Positions 20,700 to 31,131 of a stretch of 64,000 nucleotides of DNA are shown in pieces; position 1 is the stretch's first letter; each line of letters begins with the position of its first letter. The notes below the pieces were generated by a model. That model worked only from the letters and a program-made list of their open reading frames with translations, was not told the origin of the DNA and did no database searches. The DNA lies in the NCBI GenBank assembly GCA_038025085.1, contig CM076148.1:4619501-4683500 (forward strand), given 5' to 3'. The position numbers and the translations under genes were made by a program. The DNA is from Tetragonia tetragonoides. Its lineage: Eukaryota; Streptophyta; Magnoliopsida; Caryophyllales; Aizoaceae.

Positions 20700-22345
20700 A
20701 CATCAATCTTATTCAATAACAGGAAGTTCTTGACATCCTACAGTTTAAGGGGCTTGTTGCAGCCCCTTATATTCCATCCTGATATTATCATGTGGCATAG
20801 GGAGGATCACCCCCACCGCCTTCACCAAAGAGATCCTCCATAGCTGCATTAACATCCTCATCATCAGGTAACTCCAACACCTGAAAGAAAGATGGCACTG
20901 ATGTTTCTAGCACATCCTGCCGCTTTGCCCCACTACCATTTACCTTACTGGCCGTACGTTTAGCAGGAACATTCTGAAACAAATTATTATATCTCATCTC
21001 CTCATATGATTCCATCAATTGAGGCAGCTGCTCATTTTCCCCGTTTGCAATTCCAGTTCCAGCAGCTGAAACATTTTCAACTTCAGTATTGACAACAACT
21101 GGTACTGGCTCCTCCTGCACCACCTGTACCTCAACACCATTTGCCTCCGAAACCACCACAGGATCAACCGTCACAGGTCGATTCTTGCATCTTGCCTCTT
21201 CATGCCCCAACTGATGACAACACTTGCAATAGTAAGGCACCCATTCATAAGTAACATGTTGCTTCAATTTCATACCAAAAGGAGTATTTATTGGTATATC
21301 TGTTGGCGATTCACCAGTCACATCCACTTCAATTAACACACGAGCATAAAACACCTTCTCCTTACACGCCGTGCACTTGTCTGCAAACATAGGCTTGCCA
21401 ATTTTGCTAGCCAACTTACTCAACCCACGATAAGACCACTGTTGAACTCCAGACAAGGAAACTTGACCCATACAGGCACCTTCGTCACCTCCTCCTTAGT
21501 GATGCAAAATTCTGGTGTCCAAGGCTTGAGTAAGAGAGTTCTATTCCCCACCGCCCATGGCCCTCCTTTCAATATAGTATCTCTCTCCTTTTTAGATTGA
21601 AAACGAAAGAAATATCATCCCTTATTATGACTAAGCACCTGTGGAAGATGAACATAGTGGTAAGTTTAGGATTACCCCCCATCACAAAACCTACCAATGC
21701 ATTCTTCCAATAATCCACCCCCTCCGCTATATCATCTAGATCAAAGCTTACAGCATCAGCTTCTTGCACCTCAGGCACATACGACAACTTGAGCCCCTGC
21801 TCAGGACTTCGATTGTCAGCAAACAAGGTCTGCCATGCTCCAGGATCCGCCCTTTGATGAGGAGCCCCAGCAGTTGGGCCACCCATCACAGGTGAGATAA
21901 TAGGAATAATAGGCACTGGAACCTCAGGTACTCCCTCATGTAAATCAACACCAATAATCCCGCCCCCACTAGGTATCTCGTCCAAATTATCCCCAATTTC
22001 AACTTGCACAGTACTCTCATTAATAGAATTCACAGTTAGAGCTGAATTATTACCCTCCATTGTCGCAACATCTGGCTGAGAACAATTTTCGTCACCCACT
22101 ACGGGAGCAGCGACCTCTGCAGTACCACCACCAGCTCTAATCATTGAACCAAAAGCAAGGCCCAGAAAATCCCCTAACTATACCGAAGGTCGTGGCTCCG
22201 GTAAGGTTGGCTGCACAACCGCCTTCGTACCCCCATCACCATCCATCTCCTTGTGCCCATCATTAGATTCGCCATCCTTCCCTGTATTTGGATTAAGGTT
22301 TTGATTCTTCTTTAGACGCCCTTGTTTACCACCGACAACCATAGC
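20700..22345 (-). mobile_element. L1-like LINE, ORF1 and start of ORF2 only, broken
   Basis: Minus strand. ORF1 opens near 22341 (MVVGGKQGRLKKNQN) and meets a stop after about 54 codons. It resumes at 22144 with a Gly/Pro/Val-rich segment and DUF4283-like YWKNALVGFVMGGNP (near 21690). A frame break around 21500-21570 follows, then a third piece (21471-20788) with YARVLIEVDV and the CCHC knuckle CKCCHQLGHEEARC (near 21200), ending in an acidic tail. ORF2 starts near 20795 (WNIRGCNKPLK), hits a TAG, and fades by about 20700. No reverse transcriptase. Similar in layout to 12341-14060 but clearly a different LINE family member. Confidence 0.85.
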
Positions 22346-24517
22346 GATTCGTGGTGGCGCAGGATAAGAGTTAACCTACACTACCAGAGCTCACAAACTC
22401 AGAACCGTTCACTTAAAATACCCATATTTGATGTTTTTCTTTTATACTTAAGGTGTCTTTTTGTTTTTCTTTAAAAATCTCTCAAAAGTATCACTCTTTG
22501 TCGTGATTGAGTTATCATTTTTTTAAAGATATTCTTAAATATCTTTTTGGTATGGAAAAATACAAAAAAAAATCCCATTTTAAAATTCATAAAAATACTC
22601 TCAAGTTTTACCTTTTCATACAAAAGTACTCCGGTATGGAGTAGTTTAATGACTAACGGTTGTTAAATATCTGGTAACTTCCATCCAAAGTGACACTAGT
22701 TTAAATTTAATTGTATGTAAAAAGGGTAGAAACGAGTGTTTAATGAGTTTATTTTCTCTCCATTTTTTTTACCTTTCTCATAAATAAAATCTCTAATTTA
22801 TCCGAAAAAACAGAACCCCTTTGCGGGTGGTGACTATGATGATGATATTTTTTATTATTATATTAGAACGAGTAGTATTAGTTTGACTATTTCAAACCAA
22901 TAACAGCTATTTAAAAATTGATCGGAGAACACATCCAGACCTAATAAACCCAATTTCATAAACCAAAGATACCAAAGGGTGCGAAAAACATCAGATTTTA
23001 TAGGGCAAGTAACTAAGCGCTAGTATATTTTTTTTGGGTGAAAAAGTAACAAAGTATATTGTATATATTAGCCCTCCATACTCCGTTGTAGGCTCATCAC
23101 TCAAAATGCCCCTAAGAGGAATATTCAATTCTATGAGCATTTTTCAAGTACCTAATTTTTTTAAGATTTGGCAAAGAAAAAGATTGGGCGTGGTTAAAGG
23201 AGACCTCCTAATGCACGACTTCGGATGTTACACGAATTAATTCTTGTAAATACTCCACAGCAAACTTGAACTCATGACCTGATATATAAATTGTAACATA
23301 ATTACAGATACATGGTTCAAGATAAAATCAAATTAACGATGTCCGATGCCCAATTGCCACCAACCCACTAACATTATAAAAAACCTGACTGGTACGACGT
23401 TCACGTAATTCGGCAATTAATAAACAAAAAATTGTACCTTTCGAATCCTATGACTCCCCAGTTTCACACAATCCGAAACTACCAAATTTTTTAAGAGAAA
23501 CTACCAAATTACCATATGGGCCGTTTGTTTAATGACCCTTTTTTATTATATTGCATGTGATTTTCAATTGAGCTACAACTACAGCTAATTTTGTAAAAGT
23601 TATCCTCCTAAGTTTTCACATGTAGCTACAGTTAGTTTATTAGCATTTTGTAGCAATTTATAATAATTTTTAATTTATTTTATTTATTTACATTTGACAG
23701 CTACAATTATAATTAATTTTGCCAAACATAACCGTAGTATTATATAAAACGACATACAAGTGCATATAGGTCCAAATTTTTGCAGCCAGTAACTTAAATG
23801 AATATATAAGTATTTTCTGGGTATATTTTACTTTTTCGGGCTTTTCTTTAATTTCTTAAGCATTTTAATTCCTCCCCTAAAAAAAATATAATTTTAATTC
23901 CTTTTTTTTTTTGCCCATTTTCTCTCGAACTCCTGCCCCATTCGGCCATTCATTCACAAAATTCAGGCAATATACTTCATTTGACGGTAATATACTCCAT
24001 GAAAATATTAAATGAGTCGAGTAGGGGAGTGCTTTGTGCGGCTCCTTTACCAAACGAGCATTAAATTGGTTGGTACTCGTACTTTGCTCGTTTATTATCG
24101 AACGAGTTTTGACCGAGTATGTTCATGAGTTACTTGGCGAGTGTATCGACTCGTTTGCGCCCCTAATTGTTTCATTAATATTTATTAAAATTATTAAAAT
24201 TATTTGATAGTTCAATTTTAATATCTATGCCAATGTCTTTCAATCAATGAATTAAAAATAAAATAGTATTGTGATTAAGTTGTAACTCATATGAGCCGAG
24301 CCCAAGATGCTCGAAACTAGGTTTGGTTTGGTTTGACTCAGCTCGAGCTCGACTCGATTTTGACTCGTGGCTCGACTCAACTCGGTTTGTTAGGATGGAA
24401 CTAATTAAGCTCATTTTTTTTTAAATTAAGTTCGTCATGGGAAGAGTATATATTAGATAGGTGCGATAGATGTGTGAGTGTGGAATTTTTAATTCAAATT
24501 ATACGATAGCTATTACT
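22346..24517. other. Intergenic, few recognisable signals
   Basis: AT-rich. 24020-24166 starts TAGGGGAGTGC and ends CGCCCCTA and might be a tiny MITE. 24290-24390 is rich in ACTCG/CGAGT words. The reading frame at 23034-23240 is not supported by anything else. Confidence 0.4.
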
Positions 24518-25125
24518 CAATAAATAGCGTATGTAGCTGCAAGCCTTCGATTTCTCATCCGCGCTGTAACCTGTTACCTCCGTCTGCGATATTTCAACGG
24601 TATCATCTCTCTCTCTCCCTCTCTCTCTCTCCCTCTCTCTCCTATATACGGCCTACTTCTTCAGTCCTTTCTTACTAACGTTTTTCAGTTAGGTTTAGTA
24701 GTTCCTTTGATTCATTATTGTGCTTTGTAATTCCACTATATTTGTGATTATATTGAAATGGATTCGAACAATGTTTGTGATTATTATATTAAAATTTCAA
24801 TGGGCTGCCCGTTGAGAGGATGAGTTTCTACCGCTACAATTACGGGGGAGTGTTAGGGAATATTATTCTAGTACTGTAAGAAATATTATTCTAGTATGGT
24901 TAGCCGTTAGAAATATTATTTTAGTACTCTTAATATTATTGTAGAGTTTTCATAACACTAGAACTCTTGTACTTATAAATAGAGATTGATTACATCAATA
25001 ATAATCAAGCACTCTATTATCTCACAATAAATTCAAATTATATGTTTTGTTAACTTACATATATACTCCGTACTCATTGTTTTAATTTGATAGGAGTACA
25101 TATATATATATATAGCTTAATATCG
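24518..25125 (+). promoter_or_regulatory. Former promoter of JIP-23 copy 3, disrupted
   Basis: CAATAAATAGCGTATGTAGC at 24518, then CCGTCTGCGATATTTCAACG and a CTCTCTC tract, the same order as in copies 1 and 2. An LTR remnant at 24805-25026 now separates this module from the coding remains. Confidence 0.5.
24805..25026 (+). mobile_element. 3' LTR and polypurine tract of a TRIM relative
   Basis: 24851-25026 (TGTTAGGGAATATT...TATCTCACA, 176 bp) is the same LTR as in the TRIM at 18.5 kb, in the opposite orientation. It is preceded by CTACCGCTACAATTACGGGGGAG-type sequence ending in the polypurine tract, so a scrap of interior remains. The 5' part is gone. Confidence 0.8.
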
Positions 25126-25385
25126 GCGTGCAACGTGTTTGGAACCCCGATAAATGATGAGACATTGGAGGGACTACGAGAATTTCATAACAAGGTAATA
25201 ACACGGGAGGATAGAGCCCGTGTAGCTATGGATAGGAAGAACGCAGAAGGAAAGGACCTTAATGCACGTCGTTCCGTGGAAAATCTCCACAAGCGATGGG
25301 ACCCGAATAGTAACAAAGTGTGTACATTGATGTTCATATACAACTCTACTGGGGATACCGTATCGCTCATTGACTATCACACATA

Positions 25386-26075
25386 TGTTGAGGTAACGCC
25401 CCAAATACCAAATAATATTTAGTTGTGTTTTATTTTATTTTAGTTTTGTAAAGAAAATAAAATAGAACAAAAAGAAAAAGAAAAGAAAAACAAAAACAGA
25501 AAAGAAAAAAAAAAAAAGGAAGTTCAAAAGTTGGGAAAACAAAAAGGCTTGAGCCTTTTGGGTTTCCTTGGTTGTTGATAGAAAAAGCCGGTGATGGAGT
25601 TCAGTAGAAGAGAAGGCCGAAACAAACAAAAGTAAAGGAAGAGACCAAGTGAGTGAGAGACAAACTAAGAGTGAGAGAAATTGAGTATTTCTCCAAAGAG
25701 GTTTGTTCCAGTTCACGGTTGATTCGGTTTGTTCGGGTGAAGAAAATCGGAGTATTAGGATCGGTCATCGACAGGTATTTGTGGGTGTATCTTTGGTTTT
25801 GTGGGAGTACCAAATTGAGTTAGAGTTTGTCAATTTGTACTTATACCAAAGATAGTTTGTTTACTTGTTGCTTGATCTTGTGAGTGTTGCCTTTGTACTC
25901 TTGATTATTATAGTGAATCATATTTTAGTGCGTAGAGATCCGCACCGTGGTTTTTCCCCTAATTGAGAGGGGTTTTCCACGTAAAATTGTTTGTGTTGTT
26001 TTCGGGTTTTTGCACTTTATTTTTCTGATTATCTGTTGTTGTGATTGTGGGTAAATACCGTAGTTTTCCCCAACA
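25386..26075 (+). mobile_element. Copia-type solo LTR, 690 bp, in JIP-23 exon 1
   Basis: Starts TGTTGAGGTAACG and ends TTTTCCCCAACA (TG...CA with TGTTG/CAACA inverted ends). It is flanked by a perfect 5-bp target duplication ACATA (25381-25385 and 26076-26080). The 3' third has GAGGGGTTTTCCACGTAAA, a motif I associate with plant copia LTRs. No internal region is present, so the two LTRs of a former full element have recombined. Confidence 0.9.
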
Positions 26076-26273
26076 ACATATAATAGGGAGCTCGGCGAAT
26101 CTCCATTTCCTGTCATGTTGGCGAATGGCCAGTGGGGTGCTATCCTCCATAACAGTTGGAAGGATGAAAACAAGTCTGGTGGTTGAGTTCTCTATTCTGA
26201 TGGCAATGATAAATGGTTGTTAGCTTGGTATAACTCTAATCAGACAAATAGTCAGGTAATAATTTAGCTAATA

Positions 26274-26528
26274 CTCCATCCGTTTCAAAAAAACCTAAAT
26301 CTTTATTTTTTGTTACGGTTTTCAAGACACCACTTTGACCGTAAATAATTATAATTATATGAATATAAAAATTATAATAATAAAAATTTTTGAAAGTACT
26401 TTTAAAAATGAATCTAACAAAGTATTTTCATAATGTGAATCTTTATATATTTTTATAAATTAATGATCAAAGTTTGTTAAGTTTAACCTTCAAAAAAACA
26501 TAAAGGTTCAGGTTTTTTTGAGACGGAG
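26274..26528. mobile_element. Stowaway MITE in JIP-23 copy 3 intron, 255 bp
   Basis: Terminal inverted repeats CTCCATCCGTTTCAAAAAAA and TTTTTTTGAGACGGAG flanked by TA on both sides, the Tc1/mariner Stowaway signature. The interior is AT-rich and non-coding. Confidence 0.9.
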
Positions 26529-26807
26529 TAATATATAATTAGATTGTCATCTTACCCTAGATTTAAATTAATTTAACTAATTATTTAATTTGCTGGTTAT
26601 TGTTTTCAGGTGTACACTGAAACTGGGAAGTTACGCAATACAGATTCTGCAGCTGAAGGTCGTGGCTATTTGCACTTGCACGGCGTCAGGCATCATAGCA
26701 AGGCCAATGGAAGTGTTGCAATTGCGTCAATCGGGAATATTTCTATTTCTGCATTCGAGGGAATAATGACGCTTCAAAATACCATAGAGTACTGGAAGAA
26801 GCCGTAG

Positions 26808-27304
26808 TTGATGAAAGATTATTTTATGGTTCGGGACCAAATAAGTTACTGGAGAATAACCAATTTTCTTTTCTATCTTCTCTTGTACGTTTTGCTTAGC
26901 TTATATTATAATCCCGACTGTATTTCATTCAAGTCTTTGTATAACGTATCCTTGTAATGAACCATGCTATTGCTACTTTGCTAGGGATGCCATGGACCTG
27001 GCCTTTATCTACCACTTTGAATAATATAAACGAATAATATTTTCCCTGGCCTTTCTGCCTTCTATGAGCCAACGGAATAGTACTTTCCCTTTAATTTGTG
27101 GATATATAATAAAAATAAGAATAATATATTATTTATTCTGGCCTGGTGCTATTGCTTTTAGGTAGGGCTAATATCATATTGACAATCTTTGGTATTTGGA
27201 TAGAATAGATTATTCAAAACTATATTATAGGACACAACTGAGACAAATATATCAGGAAGAGGAAAACCCAATCAAAATATTTTTAAAAATGGTTCACCTT
27301 AATT
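26808..27304. other. 3' flank of JIP-23 copy 3
   Basis: Contains the 3' sequence shared with copy 2 (ATGAACCATGCT, GCTAGGGATG), then AT-rich DNA without features. Confidence 0.5.
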
Positions 27305-27425
27305 ACTGGAAACATCTGGTTAAAGGGTGCTGGGAATCTGGGACCCTTTCTTAAAAAGCATCAATGGGTTATTGGTAAAGGCACTAAGATCATGTTTTGG
27401 TGGACCATTGGATGGGAGGTATCAT
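27305..27425 (+). mobile_element. LINE reverse-transcriptase C-terminal scrap
   Basis: An open stretch of about 38 codons reading NIWLKGAGNLGPFLKK then WVIGKGTKIMFW, which matches the conserved W.IG.G..I.FW motif downstream of LINE reverse transcriptases. Both ends fade. Confidence 0.6.
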
Positions 27426-27444
27426 GATACACATACACTAATTA

Positions 27445-27739
27445 AGGCTCTATTTAATTTACCTGAATAAAATTGATCTGAACTGCACTGATCTAAACTG
27501 AACTGAACTAAATTGATTTTTTAAACTTGACCGTTAAACATTTAAAATTCGTCCAAAGATAGTTAGCATTGGACTCATTTGAAAGTATGCTTTGAGATCT
27601 TTCCGATGACATAATTTTCATCATGAAATTATTTCGAAATAAAAAGTTATATGAGTAATATAGTTACACAAAAACTGAACTGAACTGGACTGAACTGAAC
27701 TGAATTTAAGTAAAATTAAGGTGAATCAAGCAGAGCCTA
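27445..27739. mobile_element. Tourist-like MITE with CTGAACTGAACTG ends
   Basis: GGCTCTATTTAATTTACC and, at the right, GGTGAATCAAGCAGAGCC are inverted repeats bordered by TAA on both sides, the 3-bp PIF/Harbinger target. Related to 8460-8830 in inverted orientation. Confidence 0.65.
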
Positions 27740-27740
27740 A

Positions 27741-27995
27741 GGGTGCGTTTGCTAGAGCTGAACTTACCAGAACTGAATTCAACATCACTAAACTGGATAC
27801 TACTGAACTGAACTCGACATAACTGAGCTGAATTGAACATAATTTGATACGTGAGACAAAAAGTATGTTTATAAACTCAGCACCATTGAACTGAACTCGG
27901 CATCATTTAACTGAATTTGAAATAGCTGAATTGACACCTGAACTGATGAACTGAAATGAACTGAACTGACCGAGTAAGCTCTATCAAACACACCC
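27741..27995. mobile_element. Tourist-like MITE 'GGGTGCGTTTGCTAGAGC', 255 bp
   Basis: Left end GGGTGCGTTTGCTAGAGCTG, right end in reverse complement GGGTGTGTTTGATAGAGCTT, with TAA on the left and TAC on the right. The interior is rich in GAACTGAACT words. An 82-bp deletion derivative is at 54241. Confidence 0.75.
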
Positions 27996-28246
27996 TACGT
28001 GTATGTTGCAAAATATACATAAATAATCTTAGCCTTCCACTTGTCCCTAATTAAGAATCTTCCTTTAAAGCTTGTGGAGGAAAACTAGGAGGTTTTGGAG
28101 GGAAAATAAGAGGCCAAAGGAGGGGAAATAAGAGGCTAAAGGAGGGAAAAAAATATGAGGTTTGGAGCCAAAAAAAAAGAGGGAAAGGGAATATGAAAGA
28201 CCAAAAAAAAGGATGAGAGAGAAAACAGAAAGGAAATAAAAAAAAA

Positions 28247-29163
28247 ATGAGCTCCATTGTTTCCAGTCATCTCCAACTTCTCCGATTACTCTCCGGCGAC
28301 ATCCCGTCGAAAAGCAAATTTTCCGGTGAAAGAGGAGTCCAGTTGTTATCCACTTATTCATACGGTAATACTTTTCTACTACCCATATTTTTCGGGAAAA
28401 CTTTACACCATTTTTTCTCATTAATTTTCCGGCGAAAAGTGGTCGTTCGTTCTTTGTTGTGTTTGTTTTCTTCTCGCATTTATCGAAGAGTTTTATTTCG
28501 TATGACAATCAAAACACGTGGTTAATGTATAAATTGGTAGCAAAATAATTTTCATTTGTGAACTTATAGAAGTCGTAGATGGTAGCAAAATTGTTATGAT
28601 TGATGATATGCATTTGAAAGGCAGTAGTTGTTATTTTTCATGGAAGATGTTATCATTGTTAATCTCATAAATATAACAATTTGAAGCAAATATGTTTTAA
28701 ATTTTCAACCTCTAGCACAAGTTCACCTTCATATAAATGAAACTTCCGGTTGTGTGACTTTTAATTTCTCAGCAAAAACAATTTGTGCGTGTCTGTGAAA
28801 TGCTTAAACCTCCCGTTCTGCTCCCGGTTGAAAAGTTGATATTGTATGAGCCAGAGATTACCACAACAGTGTATGAACCCTACGTTGAGGAAAGTGGTCC
28901 TATTGCAATGATTTGGATGCTCAACATAAATGATTGTTACGATTGTGGTAGAGTTGAGGTAATAAACGACTATTTACATATGCGTTTCTTATTTACAAGG
29001 TTAATAACACTAATATAATAAGTATCTGTGCCAGGGCTACTCTTGCGATATAAATTTGCATCGAAGAGCACTCTTGGCGTACATGATCAACAACAATCTC
29101 AATGATGTTTGTATGGACGTATTAAGAAACGCTGCGGAATACTCAAAAAGGCTCAAAAGATGA
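28247..29163 (+). CDS. Possible small three-exon gene, function unknown
   Basis: Exons 2 (28773-28958, after TTTCTCAG and ending GAG|GTAATA) and 3 (29035-29163, after GTGCCAG) join in phase 0 and encode about 104 residues ending at a TGA. Recognisable words are PPVLLPVEKLILYEPEITTT, MIWMLNINDCYDCG and RALLAYMINNNLNDV. A candidate first exon from ATG 28247 (MSSIVSSHLQLLRLLSG, Ser/Arg/Leu-rich like an organelle presequence) has a good donor GG|GTAATA after 28364, but its phase does not fit exon 2 exactly. So the first exon or its donor is uncertain, or the gene is broken. I do not recognise the family. The exons could also be a transposon-captured gene scrap. Confidence 0.35.
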
Positions 29164-30373
29164 TGGAGGCTGGCGGCCAACATTGATAGAAATGTTTTTA
29201 TTTTTTTTATTTTTATGTTGGCGGATGTTAATTGTAGTTATTTTGCTATCAAGATGGAATGTTAACAACTATGTGGATCTCTTTTTTTTTATAAAAGCAA
29301 CTTTTACTGTTTGACTATATCTAACAAAGGATGAGAAAGCAACACGTTATTTTGTTTATTAACAAAAATTACTTCTCAAACAAACAATTATTCGATCGTA
29401 AAAGTTTCTAAAACAACCTTATTATATTTGGTTGTTTGTTTCACAGTTGCACGATCAAATTCACGATTCTCTAACAAATTACTACACAATGGTGGTTACC
29501 ATACAACTAATGAAAAATACTACTCATGATTCTCAAATAAAATAAATTTTTATTTATATATGATAAAGTTCTTATCGGTTACGAATTTACTATATAAATA
29601 TAATTCTTGTAAGCACAATAGTTTATTTTTTTATCAAAAATTAATAATAATACTTTATTTCTAGCTTGTGTTTTGGAATATCACGTACATTGCATTATCT
29701 GTCAAAACATTGGTAGCAAATTTAGTTTGTACTTGTATTTAGATTAGTGAAGTCCATGGTAGTAAAATGCTTCCTTGATTACAAAATTAGTTAGTACTTG
29801 GATTTTTCGTTAGTGAAGACTTTGGTAGCAAAATTACATCTTTCTAAATTAATACATGACCACAAGTCCGCAAGCTTGCCGGAAAAAATGGCTACCCAGA
29901 AAAAAAAAAAAAAAAAAAAAAAGTTTCTCAGTTGTATCTCGACACATTGAAACATGAATATTTGTGGGTGTCTAATTAACTAGGAAATTCTATTCACTGA
30001 TTTTAGAAATTTCTAATCTTCGCCGGAAAATATGTTCGACTTTTTAATGTCACCGGAAAAATAATTGAAGGGGTTGTGCCGGTTGGAGAGAGAGAGAGAG
30101 AGGGGGGCAGTTGAGTACCGTTGCAAGGTCGACGGAAAATTGTAAGGGGAGGGGGGAGGGTCATCTGGTTTTCTAATTTCTAAAATAAATATTAATTAAA
30201 TTTGTTAATATTGAATGCTTGTTTACTTTTCCATTTGAATTTCAAATCTTCAAAATTTTCATTTGAAAAAGATTATACCTCACATTTAATAAGATTCACT
30301 CAATATTTAAAAAAGTTGCCAATTGTAAGGTTAGGATGATTTGTGTATATCTCACTTTATACCCTTAGTGTAC
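29164..30373. other. AT-rich intergenic
   Basis: Contains an A-run at about 29900-29922 and a GA run near 30091; no gene or transposon end recognised up to the copia LTR. Confidence 0.5.
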
Positions 30374-31102
30374 TGTTGGATGAAAGCTTCAAGTTTGTGA
30401 AGTGAACTTATCTTTGTGTAAAAGACCTTTGTCCCACATTGGTGAGGAAACAAAGTGTAACTTGGTTTATTTATGTGGGTGTCCTTTTAGTCTTTGAATA
30501 AGAGAAAAGAGGAAAGTATGTACCACCACACACGCGCGCGCGCCGCCGCCGGTCCGCCCGGGCGGGCCAGGGTTGGGCGAGGGTGTGGGTTGGGTTATTA
30601 TCTTTTTACACAAAATTTATTTAAATTGCATCGGAAATTGTTACTTCAACAAAGTCTTCCATTATTTATTGTGTTGGGCATTTAAGAAGTAGTTTTGGTC
30701 TTCAAAACTGATTGTCCATGGTTTCCATGTAAAATAGCATTTATTATTTTCGTTTTCCAGGATTGATGGTTCAGACTACTAGTTATCTTTCTCTATAAAA
30801 TCAACTTTGCAAAACTGATTTGAGACACAGAAAATACTATCTCTTTCTCCATTTGTTTTCTACTCTACAAAACTCTCTAAAATGTTTTTTGTTTGAGCAA
30901 GTCGATACTATTCTCTATCCGTTCACTGTGAGTGCACGCCGTGACCGTAGTTGTGTTAATCCTGGAGGACGGCCGCCGTAAGAAAATTGCACCGGAGCTA
31001 GACGAAATCGTCTTTTAGGACAGTGGTCTGTCCACGGTACAACAAGTATTGCAAGTAAGGTCTTTCTGTTTTATTGATTGAGTATTCACCTATATTCCAA
31101 CA
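30374..31102 (+). repeat. Copia 5' LTR, 729 bp
   Basis: TGTTGGATGAAAG...TATATTCCAACA, with a TATAAAA box at 30794-30800 and a GC-rich ACACGCGCGCGCGCCGCCGCC block near 30530. Contains AAATCGTCTTTTAG at 31005-31018, exactly complementary to 31105-31118 just outside the LTR. The 3' LTR has the same 14-mer at 43742-43755. Confidence 0.93.
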
Positions 31103-31131
31103 ATCTAAAAGACGATTTAGAATATTCAATC
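31103..31131 (+). promoter_or_regulatory. Atypical copia primer-binding region
   Basis: Position +3 after the LTR reads CTAAAAGACGATTT instead of the usual TGG-starting tRNA 3'-end complement. No TGGTATCAGAGC or similar word is nearby. See the finding on possible self-priming or half-tRNA priming. Confidence 0.5.

Larger units (their letters stand above)
25126..26807 (+). pseudogene. JIP-23 homologue, copy 3, inactivated
   Basis: Exon 1 runs 25126-26255 but is split by a solo LTR (25386-26075); exon 2 is 26610-26807 after TTTTCAG. The remaining protein sequence follows copies 1 and 2 closely (CNVFGTPINDETLEGL, REDRARVAMDRKNAEGKD, NGQWGA, VYTETGKL, IASIGN, EGIMTL). Three independent defects are seen: ATATCAATGGCG of copy 1 reads ATATCGGCG here, a 3-bp loss that removes the ATG; the LTR insertion; and GGTGGTTGAGTT, a TGA at 26184-26186 where copy 1 has a sense codon. 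Exon 2 is still open to a normal stop. No upstream in-frame ATG rescues it. A Stowaway MITE sits in the intron. Confidence 0.9.
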
